Shown: piece after piece, positions 18,184 through 26,604 of the stretch
Layout of the letters: each line of letters starts with the position of its first letter
How positions within the stretch are numbered: the stretch's first letter is position 1
Program-made: the position numbers and the translations under genes
The notes under the pieces: generated by a model
Told to the model about the DNA's origin: nothing
Databases searched by the model: none
What the model saw: only the letters and a program-made list of their open reading frames with translations
Assembly: GCF_035271045.1 (NCBI RefSeq)
Contig: NZ_DATESC010000008.1
Span: 36,852-100,851 of the forward strand
Length of the DNA stretch: 64,000 nt
Direction of reading: 5' to 3'
Source of the DNA: Marinospirillum sp035271045
GTDB taxonomy: Bacteria; Pseudomonadota; Gammaproteobacteria; Pseudomonadales; Halomonadaceae

Positions 18184-19305
18184 TTAAAGCGCTTGTAACG
18201 GGCTTTCTGACCAAAGCGGTTCAAAGAAGCTGTCAATCCACTGCTGCTCAACGGCATCAACCGTCGCGTAATGCCAGCGTGGGTTTTTGTCTTTATCAAT
18301 AAGCAAGGCACGAATACCTTCGGCAAATTCACCTTTTAAACTGGCTTGCACTGAAAGGTTTAATTCCTGCTGGAACACTTCACGCAAAGAGGCATGGCGA
18401 GTACGGCGTAGCTGCTCTTGAATCAGCAACATGGCCGTAGGCGAACCAGCAGCTAAACTACTGGCCGCACGTTGCAACCACTTGTCTTCGCCAGCATAGG
18501 CGGCAATTTTCTTAGCCCTTTCTAAATCAGAATCGGCATCGGTCAGCTGCTGAATTTCGGTAAAATGTGCTTCAACCTGCGCTGCGGGTAAGGCGGCTTG
18601 GCTAGCGGTTTCAAACTCACGCAAGACATGGCTAACAGTACGGAAGTCATCTTCGCCCCAAGGCGCTTCTTCTAACGCAGCCAGCACTTTATTACGCTGT
18701 TCATGGGTAATAAAACGGTCTGCCAAGCCAACAAACAAGGCATCGGCCGCATTAAAGTGCGCACCGGTTAAGCCTAAAAACAAACCACAACGCCCAGGCA
18801 TACGGTTTAAGAACCAGCTACCGCCTACGTCTGGGTAAAGACCGATAGTGATTTCTGGCATGGCTAGGCGTGAAGTTTCTGTTACCACACGAAAAGCCGC
18901 ACCGGCAAACAAGCCCATACCACCGCCCATGACTATGCCGTTACCCCAAACAATCAAAGGTTTTGGGTAGGTATGAATTAAATAGTCGAGCTTATATTCC
19001 GTAGTAAAAAAGTTCTCTGCGTAAGGGTTTTCTTTAGCAGGATCGGTGCCGCCTGTGTATTCAGTCATCGAACGGTAAAGCGCAACGATATCGCCACCGG
19101 CACAAAAGGCTTTATCGCCAGTGCCTTCCAGCCAAACCGCCGCTATCTGTGCATTGCTTGCCCAGCTTTCAAACTTGGCTAACAGCTGGTCAATCATTTC
19201 TAATGACAAGGCATTTAATGCACGGGGCGCATTTAATGTTGCTACACCAATTTTCTGGCCATTATTCAGCGGCAACTCGCTAAAGAGTACGGGTAGATCA
19301 CTCAT
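18184..19305 (-). CDS. 3-hydroxyisobutyryl-CoA hydrolase
   Basis: Crotonase-fold hydrolase releasing 3-hydroxyisobutyrate from its CoA ester. 373 residues, the HIBCH length, about 110 longer than an enoyl-CoA hydratase. Diagnostic blocks are DKAFCAGGDIVALY, GNGIVMGGGMGLFAGA (oxyanion hole) and LAMPEITIGLYPDVGGSWFLNRMPG (part; catalytic Glu and Asp). ATG has GAGGAG 6 bases upstream and is 10 bases past the enoyl-CoA hydratase stop. Third step of the valine branch after the dehydrogenase and hydratase. Confidence 0.92.
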   Translation of the reverse strand: MSDLPVLFSELPLNNGQKIGVATLNAPRALNALSLEMIDQLLAKFESWASNAQIAAVWLEGTGDKAFCAGGDIVALYRSMTEYTGGTDPAKENPYAENFFTTEYKLDYLIHTYPKPLIVWGNGIVMGGGMGLFAGAAFRVVTETSRLAMPEITIGLYPDVGGSWFLNRMPGRCGLFLGLTGAHFNAADALFVGLADRFITHEQRNKVLAALEEAPWGEDDFRTVSHVLREFETASQAALPAAQVEAHFTEIQQLTDADSDLERAKKIAAYAGEDKWLQRAASSLAAGSPTAMLLIQEQLRRTRHASLREVFQQELNLSVQASLKGEFAEGIRALLIDKDKNPRWHYATVDAVEQQWIDSFFEPLWSESPLQAL

Positions 19306-19315
19306 ACACTGCTCC

Positions 19316-20095
19316 TCAGCGGTTTTTCCATTGGGCAGTACGCTTCTCTAGGAAAGCCTGTACACCTTCTTTTTGATCTTCGGTATCGAATAGATCAACA
19401 AACAACTCACGCTCTAAACGCCAACCTTGTTCGTGGCTGCTAGATTCACGTGAATGCATAACCAGCTGCTTGCAAGACGCAATGGAGGAAGGTGACTGTT
19501 GGCAAGCCATTTCAGCTAGCTCTAACGCACGCTCTAAGGCTTTACCCTGAGGAACCACTTCTTCAACTAAACCAATTTCTAGGGCTTTATCGGCTTTAAT
19601 GCGCTCGCCACATAAAATCAAACGCTTCGCCCAACCTTCGCCCACTATCCAAGGCAGGTTTTGGGTACCGCCAGCGCAGGGCAATAAACCTACTTTTGCT
19701 TCAGGCAGTGCCATTTGTGCTTGTTCTTCAGCGACACGTAAGTCGCAAGACAGTGCACATTCCAAACCACCACCCATGGCATAACCATTAATCGCGGCAA
19801 TAGAAACACCACGGAAGTTGGTTAGCGCTTCAAAAGCTAAACCAAAGTGGCGTGCCATATCACGTGCCACGGCTTTATCGCCATCAGCAAACTTGTTTAA
19901 ATCAGCGCCAGCAGAGAAAAACTTATCGCCCTGACCCGTTATAACAAGCGCATAAATATCACGGTCTTCGTTTAAACCTTCAACTAGGCTTTTAAGGCCA
20001 GATAAAGACTCTTCGTTCCAAGTATTAGCCGGTGGGTTGTTAATAGTAACAACAGCTATGTGGCCACGCTTTTCATATTTTAATAAAGGGGTCAT
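19316..20095 (-). CDS. Enoyl-CoA hydratase (valine branch)
   Basis: Crotonase-family hydratase of 259 residues, expected to hydrate methacrylyl-CoA to 3-hydroxyisobutyryl-CoA. Oxyanion-hole segments are FFSAGADLNKF and AAINGYAMGGGLECALSCDL; the two catalytic positions lie in YAMGGGLE and the LPEAKVGLLPCAGGTQ block. Its ATG overlaps the dehydrogenase stop (TAATG), with GGAGG 10 bases upstream, so the two are translationally coupled. General sequence does not separate it from fatty-acid hydratases; the operon decides. Confidence 0.88.
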   Translation of the reverse strand: MTPLLKYEKRGHIAVVTINNPPANTWNEESLSGLKSLVEGLNEDRDIYALVITGQGDKFFSAGADLNKFADGDKAVARDMARHFGLAFEALTNFRGVSIAAINGYAMGGGLECALSCDLRVAEEQAQMALPEAKVGLLPCAGGTQNLPWIVGEGWAKRLILCGERIKADKALEIGLVEEVVPQGKALERALELAEMACQQSPSSIASCKQLVMHSRESSSHEQGWRLERELFVDLFDTEDQKEGVQAFLEKRTAQWKNR

Positions 20096-21261
20096 TAGTA
20101 GATTGCCTCCAAAACGCCTTCTTCAAGAATGCGACGCGCCACAATTAAACGCATCACCTCATTTGTGCCCTCTAAAATGCGATGTACACGCGTATCACGC
20201 AAGTAACGCTCTAGTGGGTAATCACGAATATAACCATAACCGCCATGCAATTGCAGGGCATCATCTATTATTTGGAAACAAGCATCGGTAGCAAAACGCT
20301 TGGCCATAGCACAATAAAGTGTAGCTTCTGGGTCGGCTTGGTCAAGTTTAAACGCAGCCAAACGCACCATTTGTCTAGCAGCAGTAAGGTCTGTTGCCAT
20401 ATCAGCAATTTTAAATTGTAGCGCTTGAAAATGTGCCAATTCTTTACCAAATTGCTTGCGTTCATGCATATAGTCACGGGTTAAGGTAATCGCTGCTTGA
20501 GCGGCACCCAACGAGCAAGTCGCAATATTAATACGTCCACCGTCCAAACCTTTCATGGCAAACTTAAAGCCTTCACCTTCTTTACCAAGCAAGTTAGCAG
20601 CTGGAACTCTTACTTTATCCAAGGTAATTAAGCGTGTAGGTTGACTATTCCAACCTAGTTTGTCTTCGCACTTGCCGTATTCAATACCGGCGGTTTTTGC
20701 ATCCACAATAAATGCTGAAATACCACGAGCGCCTTCGTCTTGGCTGCCCGTACGTGCCATTACAATTAATATATCGGTACTACCCGCGCCGGAAATAAAC
20801 ATCTTCGAGCCTTCCAGCACATATTCATCGCCTTCTTTTACGGCTTTAGTACGCAGGCTAGCGGCATCTGAGCCAGCGCCGGGTTCAGTTAAGCAGTAGG
20901 AACCTAAAAGCTCGCCACTGGCTAGGCGAGGCGCAATGTCATCCGCGACCTTGGCCTGACCAAAGCTTGCTACCATCCAGCTCACCATATTATGAATGGT
21001 GATATAAGCAGCGGTAGAAGGACAAGCAGCGGCTAATTCTTCAACAATAACACTGGTGTCTAAACGTGATAAACCCATACCACCGTGGCTTTCAGGCGTA
21101 TACATACCACAAAAACCCATCTCACCCGCTTCTTTAATCACGTCAACAGGGAAAATATGCTCGGCATCCCATTGGGCGGCGTGGGGTGCCATTTCATTCT
21201 GAGCAAAAGCTTTGGCAGCATCACGAAAAGCAACTTGGTCTTCGGTTAAGTTAAAATTCAT
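20095..21261 (-). CDS. Acyl-CoA dehydrogenase, probable isobutyryl-CoA dehydrogenase
   Basis: FAD flavoprotein oxidising isobutyryl-CoA to methacrylyl-CoA. 388 residues from ATG 21261; an in-frame ATG two codons earlier directly abuts the AGAGGA ribosome site, so the second ATG, 6 bases from the site, is the likely start. Domains follow the ACAD order: N-terminal helical part, beta domain with CLTEPGAGSDAASLRTKA, then the C-terminal helices with RVHRILEGTNEVMRLIVAR (part), whose LEGTNE holds the catalytic Glu at the usual SCAD/IBD position. First gene of the minus-strand valine operon; divergent from the araC-type gene with a LiuR-type site between. Confidence 0.9.
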   Translation of the reverse strand: MNFNLTEDQVAFRDAAKAFAQNEMAPHAAQWDAEHIFPVDVIKEAGEMGFCGMYTPESHGGMGLSRLDTSVIVEELAAACPSTAAYITIHNMVSWMVASFGQAKVADDIAPRLASGELLGSYCLTEPGAGSDAASLRTKAVKEGDEYVLEGSKMFISGAGSTDILIVMARTGSQDEGARGISAFIVDAKTAGIEYGKCEDKLGWNSQPTRLITLDKVRVPAANLLGKEGEGFKFAMKGLDGGRINIATCSLGAAQAAITLTRDYMHERKQFGKELAHFQALQFKIADMATDLTAARQMVRLAAFKLDQADPEATLYCAMAKRFATDACFQIIDDALQLHGGYGYIRDYPLERYLRDTRVHRILEGTNEVMRLIVARRILEEGVLEAIY

Positions 21262-21347
21262 TAGCATTCCTCTGAGGTTTTTTAATTATTTTTAGCTAGG
21301 CCACAAAAAACCAAGCACTCGCTAGGTATTACTAAAAATAACAAGAG

Positions 21348-21363
21348 TTGACGCTAACGTAAA
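21348..21363. promoter_or_regulatory. Putative LiuR operator in the dehydrogenase/araC divergent region
   Basis: TTGACGCTAACGTAAA, one of four like 16-bp palindromes in the window. It sits 87 bases before the acyl-CoA dehydrogenase ATG and 57 bases before the araC-type ATG, so either gene, or both, could be controlled. Confidence 0.7.
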
Positions 21364-21419
21364 TTGACTAAATTGTGTACAAGATGGATTATATTGCGAT
21401 CAAGATAAAGGAATTGCTT

Positions 21420-22301
21420 ATGTCACAAACCTCAGATTGGCCGCTTCCTGTTGGTAGTTTGCGCTACATCATTCCACAGCGCTTAATAAAACTATTAGAA
21501 AAACACCCACTTACGCGTGAACTTTACCCTGTTTCTTTTGGGCATTATCAAAGGGCTAAAGGTCATACAATGGACAGAAGCCAGCATAAAGACGAACTGC
21601 TGATTTATTGCACGGAAGGTGAAGCTGAAATAACGACTGGACAACAGAGCTTTCACCTAATCGCAGGTGATTTACTTTATTTACCGGCTGGTGAACCACA
21701 TCGCTATGCAACACCCGACCACAACCCTTGGACGATCCATTGGGTGCATTACTCAGGTCCTTTAGCCAGCTATTTTCGTCAATACCTAGGCTTTAATGGC
21801 TTAAATCGGCGCATTAACTTAGGACGACAACCACGCTTATTGGTCGACTTTAACGGTTTACTTTCAGTACAAGACAGCGGTTTTCAAGAGCAGCCTTTAA
21901 TTCATGCCAGCAACCGTTTACGCCAGCTACTTACAGCCTTACCTTTATCGCATAAACGCCCAAAAATTAAGCAGCAAATGGAGTTGAATCTCCCCCAATT
22001 ACAACAACAAATGCGCGACAACCTTAACACTCGACTTGATTTGGATAGCCTTGCTGCAACAGCAAGATTATCAAGGTATCATTTTATCATGCGTTACAAG
22101 CAATTAACCGGCGAAACACCTATTCAGCATTACCTACACATGAAAATTGAACGCGCCTGTTACCTACTCGATACCGGCGAATCAAGCATTAGCAGTATTG
22201 CCGAACAACTGGGTTATGAAGATAGTTATTATTTTTCACGGTTATTTAAAAAAGTAATGGGCGTTAGCCCCGGAAATTATCGCCGTGTTAACCGCTATTA
22301 A
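21420..22301 (+). CDS. AraC-family transcriptional regulator
   Basis: 293-residue regulator from ATG 21420, which has AAAGGA 7 bases upstream; the frame is open back to a GTG at 21375 but lacks a site there. The N-terminal AraC-type cupin (about 30-160: GDLLYLPAGEPHRYA, PWTIHWVHYSG) binds an unknown effector. Two C-terminal helix-turn-helix motifs follow (LDLDSLAATARLSRYHFIMRYK, part; SISSIAEQLGYEDSYYFSRLFKK, part) and the typical end VMGVSPGNYRR. It is divergent from the valine operon, so it is a likely local activator, comparable in position to MmsR of Pseudomonas; this is inference from place. Confidence 0.87.
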   Translation: MSQTSDWPLPVGSLRYIIPQRLIKLLEKHPLTRELYPVSFGHYQRAKGHTMDRSQHKDELLIYCTEGEAEITTGQQSFHLIAGDLLYLPAGEPHRYATPDHNPWTIHWVHYSGPLASYFRQYLGFNGLNRRINLGRQPRLLVDFNGLLSVQDSGFQEQPLIHASNRLRQLLTALPLSHKRPKIKQQMELNLPQLQQQMRDNLNTRLDLDSLAATARLSRYHFIMRYKQLTGETPIQHYLHMKIERACYLLDTGESSISSIAEQLGYEDSYYFSRLFKKVMGVSPGNYRRVNRY

Positions 22302-22334
22302 AGAGTGCATTGTTTAAAAAAACAAACATTATCC

Positions 22335-22350
22335 TTTACGTAAACGTCAA
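22335..22350. promoter_or_regulatory. Putative LiuR operator upstream of liuR
   Basis: TTTACGTAAACGTCAA, 44 bases before the liuR ATG, consistent with autoregulation and with control of the acyl-CoA ligase that follows. Confidence 0.72.
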
Positions 22351-22394
22351 CCTTGATTAGAGTTAACAGAATTAGTCTTATGGAAGTATATAAA

Positions 22395-22853
22395 ATGAAT
22401 AAGCAGGTGAAAGTTCGTACCTTCAGTATTAGCGAGCTAGCCAAAGAGTTTGATGTAACCACGCGAACTATTCGCTTTTATGAGCAACAAGGTTTGCTGA
22501 ATCCTGCACGTCAGGGCCAAACCCGCATTTACAGTGCTCAAGACCGTGTCAGGCTAATGCTTACCCTACGTGGTAAGCGTTTAGGTTTTAGCTTGGCCGA
22601 AAGTAAAGAATTATTTGATATGCACGACTCAACGGCGCAAGGTAATGAAAAGCAGCTATTGTATATGCTGGATATTTTGTCAAAAAAACAAGCCGATATG
22701 CGCCAACAACTCAGTGATATTCAACGCTTGCAAGAAGAATTAAACATTGCAGAAGTACGCTGCCAAGATGCATTAAGCAAAGTGCGGTTAAGGGATCAAA
22801 AAAAAAATTCAGACAAACAACAATTAATACAAGAACAACGAAGAGTAGGGTAA
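22395..22853 (+). CDS. liuR: MerR-family regulator LiuR
   Basis: DNA-binding regulator of branched-chain amino acid degradation. 152 residues from ATG 22395 (GGAAG 8 bases upstream). The MerR helix-turn-helix reads FSISELAKEFDVTTRTIRFYEQQGLL (part) with the wing ARQGQTRIYSAQDRVRL, then a dimerising coiled coil (about 85-130). It lacks the metal-binding cysteine arrangement of MerR/CueR (single Cys near the C-terminal part), as in LiuR. Here it is 24 kb from liuABCDE and instead next to an acyl-CoA ligase, whereas in Pseudomonas it heads the liu operon. Confidence 0.85.
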   Translation: MNKQVKVRTFSISELAKEFDVTTRTIRFYEQQGLLNPARQGQTRIYSAQDRVRLMLTLRGKRLGFSLAESKELFDMHDSTAQGNEKQLLYMLDILSKKQADMRQQLSDIQRLQEELNIAEVRCQDALSKVRLRDQKKNSDKQQLIQEQRRVG

Positions 22854-22889
22854 TAAATAACAAGTAGTACCCCAAGTTCTTACCCTACT
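22844..22889. repeat. Inverted repeat at the liuR stop
   Basis: AGTAGGGTAA at 22844-22853 and TTACCCTACT at 22880-22889 form a 10-bp inverted repeat with a 26-base loop that includes the liuR stop codon. No U tract follows. It may lower readthrough into the acyl-CoA ligase or be incidental. Confidence 0.5.
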
Positions 22890-22933
22890 GTTCAAAACCA
22901 ACACACAACAAAGATAACATTAGAGGTGGGTTT

Positions 22934-24613
22934 ATGAGCAAGACGCTAAGCTATGTCAGCGGTATCAGTGATCGTCCTTTACTAGGAATGACCATTGGCG
23001 ATCTTTTCGATCAAACCGTTGCCAGCTTTCCCAATAATGATGCATTAATTTCGCGTCATCAGAACCTTCGTTACACCTACATCCAACTACAGCAAGAAGT
23101 TAACCGCTGTGCGCGTGGGCTTTTAAAAATGGGCGTAACCAAAGGTGAGCGAGTCGGTATCTGGTCGCCAAACAATGCTCAGTGGTGCATTACTCAGTTA
23201 GCGACAGCAAAAATTGGTGCTATTCTGGTTAACATTAACCCTAGCTATCGCACCCATGAATTAGCCTATGCACTCAAGCATTCAGGTACAAATACACTGA
23301 TTCTTGAAGGTAAATTTAAGCATTCTCACTACGCTAATATGATTTGTGAGCTAGTGCCAGAACTCAACACCAGCATACCCAATAAGCTTAACAGCGAAAA
23401 ACTACCCGACCTGAAGCGAGTCATTTGTTTAAACGATGATTTAGCCGCTGAAGGTATGTACACTTGGTCAGACTTAATGGCGATGTACGATCAAGTGACT
23501 GAAGCTGAACTTAATGCCATTCAAGCTACACTACAGTTTGATGACCCCATTAATATTCAGTACACCTCTGGCACAACCGGCGCACCTAAAGGCGCTACGC
23601 TCTCTCACCACAATATTTTGAACAATGGTTATTTTGTGGCAGAAGGCATGGATTTAACCGACCAAGACCGCGTTGTTATTCCTGTACCACTTTATCACTG
23701 CTTTGGCATGGTTATGGGAAACTTGGGTTGCATTACTCACGGTGCAACCATGATTTACCCTTCAGACGGCTTTGATCCTGAAATAACCCTACAAACCGTT
23801 GAAGAAGAAAAAGCGACGGCGCTTTATGGCGTTCCAACCATGTTTATCGCCGAGCTAGAACACCCCAACTTTGCTAACTATGACCTTAGGTACCTACGCA
23901 CAGGTATCATGGCTGGTTCAAATTGCCCCATTGAAGTGATGAAAAAAGTCATCGAAAAGATGAATATGAAAGATGTCACCATCTGCTATGGCATGACTGA
24001 AACCAGCCCAGTTAGCTTCCAAACACGTATGGATGCGCCAATTGAAAAACGTGTTTCAACAGTGGGTACTATTCACCCTCATTTAGAAGTAAAACTGGTT
24101 AATCCTGAATCAGGTGAAGTTGTTGAGCGCGGTGAAAAAGGTGAGCTATGTACGCGCGGCTACAGCGTTATGCTGAGTTATTGGAACAACGAACAAGCCA
24201 CCAAAGAATCCATTGTTAATGGCTGGATGCACACCGGCGATTTAGCACAAATGGATGATGAAGGTTATGTTGCCATTACTGGTCGTATTAAAGACTTAAT
24301 TATTCGTGGTGGAGAAAACATTTATCCACGTGAATTAGAAGAATTCTTCTATACCCATCCAGCCATTTCTGATGTTCAGGTCATTGGTATTCCAGACCAG
24401 AAATACGGTGAAGAAGTCATGGCATGGATTAAAGTTCACGAAGGTAAAACCCTTAACGAAGAAGAACTTAAAGCTTTTTGTGCAGGAAAAATTGCCCACT
24501 ATAAAGTGCCACGCTACTTTAAATTTACGCAAGAATTCCCGATGACAGTCACGGGTAAAATTCAAAAATTTAAAATGCGTGATTTAAGCATTGAAGAATT
24601 AGGTATACGTTAA
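22934..24613 (+). CDS. AMP-forming acyl-CoA synthetase (FadD/ACSF2-like)
   Basis: Activates a short- or medium-chain carboxylic acid to its CoA ester. 559 residues; ATP/AMP motif YTSGTTGAPKGATLSHHN, then YGMTETSPV, the HTGDLAQMDDEGYVAITGR block (part) and the C-terminal PMTVTGKIQKFKM with the catalytic lysine. Overall resemblance is to the ACSF2-type ligases commonly placed in liu-type clusters. AGAGGTGGG lies upstream of the ATG. It shares the LiuR-controlled unit with liuR. Possible substrates are isovalerate or acetoacetate-related acids from leucine; not determinable here. Confidence 0.87.
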   Translation: MSKTLSYVSGISDRPLLGMTIGDLFDQTVASFPNNDALISRHQNLRYTYIQLQQEVNRCARGLLKMGVTKGERVGIWSPNNAQWCITQLATAKIGAILVNINPSYRTHELAYALKHSGTNTLILEGKFKHSHYANMICELVPELNTSIPNKLNSEKLPDLKRVICLNDDLAAEGMYTWSDLMAMYDQVTEAELNAIQATLQFDDPINIQYTSGTTGAPKGATLSHHNILNNGYFVAEGMDLTDQDRVVIPVPLYHCFGMVMGNLGCITHGATMIYPSDGFDPEITLQTVEEEKATALYGVPTMFIAELEHPNFANYDLRYLRTGIMAGSNCPIEVMKKVIEKMNMKDVTICYGMTETSPVSFQTRMDAPIEKRVSTVGTIHPHLEVKLVNPESGEVVERGEKGELCTRGYSVMLSYWNNEQATKESIVNGWMHTGDLAQMDDEGYVAITGRIKDLIIRGGENIYPRELEEFFYTHPAISDVQVIGIPDQKYGEEVMAWIKVHEGKTLNEEELKAFCAGKIAHYKVPRYFKFTQEFPMTVTGKIQKFKMRDLSIEELGIR

Positions 24614-24619
24614 TTAATA

Positions 24620-24647
24620 AAAAAACGGGGCTTATGCCCCGTTTTTT
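24620..24647 (+). terminator. Bidirectional Rho-independent terminator
   Basis: AAAAAACGGGGC / GCCCCGTTTTTT with a four-base loop gives a 12-bp stem with U tracts on both strands. It lies between the convergent acyl-CoA ligase and chemoreceptor genes and can serve both. Confidence 0.93.
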
Positions 24648-24676
24648 CTTTTATTACTAACATAACGATTAATGAC

Positions 24677-26326
24677 TCAACCGCGATACACCTTAAACTG
24701 ACGACGAAGGTCATTAAGTATTGTGGTTGTTGCTTGCACCTGTTGACTGGCTACCAAAGACTGAGCCGCTTGAGCTGAGTTGGCTTCTGCCAAACGCGCA
24801 ATCCCTTCAACAGTTTCAGCCACTTCCCGCGCAGCCAGAGCCTGCTCTTGTAAAATAGCTTGAATGTCTTGCGTTGCAAGCACTACTTTTTGCGTTTCAC
24901 TTTCAATTTCAGCAACCGAGTGACCTGCACGTTCAGCCTTACTAACACCTTCACTTACTTGCTTAACACTGGATTGCATTTCTGCAACCGCCTCATCAGT
25001 ACGCTTTTGAATCTGCTCAACCATATCAGAAATTTCACCCGTAGCCTGCTGAGTACGGCTAGCAAGCTGACGCACTTCATCAGCAACCACCGCAAAACCA
25101 CGCCCATGCTCACCGGCACGCGCTGCTTCAATAGCAGCGTTCAATGCTAAAAGGTTGGTTTGATCGGCAATTTCACGAATCGTCGAAACAATTTGACCAA
25201 TATTGTTAGAAAGCATCTCAAGTTGTTGTAGTTTTTCAGCTGAGTTTTTCACGGTATCAGCAATGGTGGCTATTTCACGGGTACTGGCATAAACCGCTTC
25301 AGCACCATAACGCGACACATCACCTGCTTTATTAGAGGCAGCATGAGCAACCGTGGCGCTATGGCCAATTTGTTCAACTGAAGCACTTAACTCTTCCAAG
25401 GCGGCCGCCATACTGGCTGAAGCAGTAGATTGCTCAACGGCACCTTTTTCTGTTTCATGGCTTGCTGCCAACATATCTTCAGCTGCATTACTTAAAAATT
25501 TAGTAGATTGGTTCATTTGAAAAACAATTTCAAACAAGCGGTTACGCATAATTTGTACAGCATTAAAAACACTACCAATTTCGTCGTCTTTACCCATAGG
25601 CGCATCACCGACAAGGTTGCCTGAACCTATTTCTAAAGTGACTCTTTTTAGGTAATTAAGACGCGTTGTTTGCTGATGCATAATGATGTACTGCCAAATA
25701 AAAGCGACAAAACCACCACCAAATAAAAGTTTTAATATAGGTAGTAGTGCCTGCTCTACTTCTTTGTCAGTAATAGTAATAAACTGCCAAATTGTAACTG
25801 TTGCCATAATCAATATTAAAAAGAACATTGGCATTAAAGAAGTAGGTGTCAGCTTAATATTTTTATAGTAATGGTTGAGCCGTGCAGCATAACCTGGTAG
25901 ATGGTAACCGCCTTGTAATTGATCGCGGCTTCCTTCACGCATCCGTTTATAAAGTGCTTCAGCATCGTGTACTTCTTGGTTGGTAGCTTTTAAACGCACA
26001 CTCATGTAACCGCCATCAGCTAAAGGTGTTGCTGTTGCTTTCACCCAGTAATGATCACCATTTTTACGACGATTTTTTACCATACCTTGCCAAGCACGCC
26101 CTTTTTTTAGCGTTGCCCACATATCGCGGAAGGCTTCTGAAGGCATATCAGGGTGGCGAATAATATTATGGGGTTTACCAATTAATTCTTCACGCGTAAA
26201 TCCTGCATATTCAACAAACTCATCATTCACATAAGTAATCTGACCTTTAGCATCTGTATGAGAAATAATGGCACAGTTATAGCGTACTTCGTATTCTTTT
26301 TGCGTCACAGATTGATTATTACGCAT
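24677..26326 (-). CDS. PAS-containing methyl-accepting chemotaxis protein (Aer-like)
   Basis: Chemoreceptor of 549 residues, probably an energy or redox sensor. N-terminal PAS domain (about 15-125; ITYVNDEFVEYAGFTREELIG, part, and NIIRHPDMPSEAFRDMW) resembles the FAD-binding PAS of Aer. Two adjacent membrane helices (about 166-185 and 193-215) with almost no periplasmic loop, then HAMP and the signalling domain with the hairpin tip EIADQTNLLALNAAIEAARA and GRGFAVVADEVRQLA. The arrangement matches Aer rather than ligand-binding receptors. No che genes are nearby. Confidence 0.9.
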   Translation of the reverse strand: MRNNQSVTQKEYEVRYNCAIISHTDAKGQITYVNDEFVEYAGFTREELIGKPHNIIRHPDMPSEAFRDMWATLKKGRAWQGMVKNRRKNGDHYWVKATATPLADGGYMSVRLKATNQEVHDAEALYKRMREGSRDQLQGGYHLPGYAARLNHYYKNIKLTPTSLMPMFFLILIMATVTIWQFITITDKEVEQALLPILKLLFGGGFVAFIWQYIIMHQQTTRLNYLKRVTLEIGSGNLVGDAPMGKDDEIGSVFNAVQIMRNRLFEIVFQMNQSTKFLSNAAEDMLAASHETEKGAVEQSTASASMAAALEELSASVEQIGHSATVAHAASNKAGDVSRYGAEAVYASTREIATIADTVKNSAEKLQQLEMLSNNIGQIVSTIREIADQTNLLALNAAIEAARAGEHGRGFAVVADEVRQLASRTQQATGEISDMVEQIQKRTDEAVAEMQSSVKQVSEGVSKAERAGHSVAEIESETQKVVLATQDIQAILQEQALAAREVAETVEGIARLAEANSAQAAQSLVASQQVQATTTILNDLRRQFKVYRG

Positions 26327-26530
26327 AACTAAATGCTCCTAGATCAGTAATAAAGCTATACAAGAACTATACAGCAATAGCAAGCATTCTAGCCTAATAC
26401 ACAGGATGCACAAGTGACTCTTGCTGTTTTTAGCAATTAGTAAAGCAAAAGACTCATCGTAAAGTCAGCCTTAACCTGACAAACAAAGGTTATTAATGCG
26501 TTTAATTAAGTAGTGACAAAAGGTCTACTT

Positions 26531-26582
26531 AATGGGTTGTTGTGTTCAAATAAAATAAGCGCTTTGAATGCAACAACCCATT
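26531..26582. repeat. Long imperfect hairpin downstream of metZ
   Basis: AATGGGTTGTTG (26531-26542) pairs with CAACAACCCATT (26571-26582), and TTCAAA/TTTGAA extend the stem inside with a two-base mismatch. Neither strand has a U tract after it, so it is not a standard terminator. It lies in the 278-base gap between metZ and the chemoreceptor gene, which holds nothing else I recognise. Confidence 0.6.
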
Positions 26583-26604
26583 AAAAAAGCAAGATTAAAA
26601 ATAA

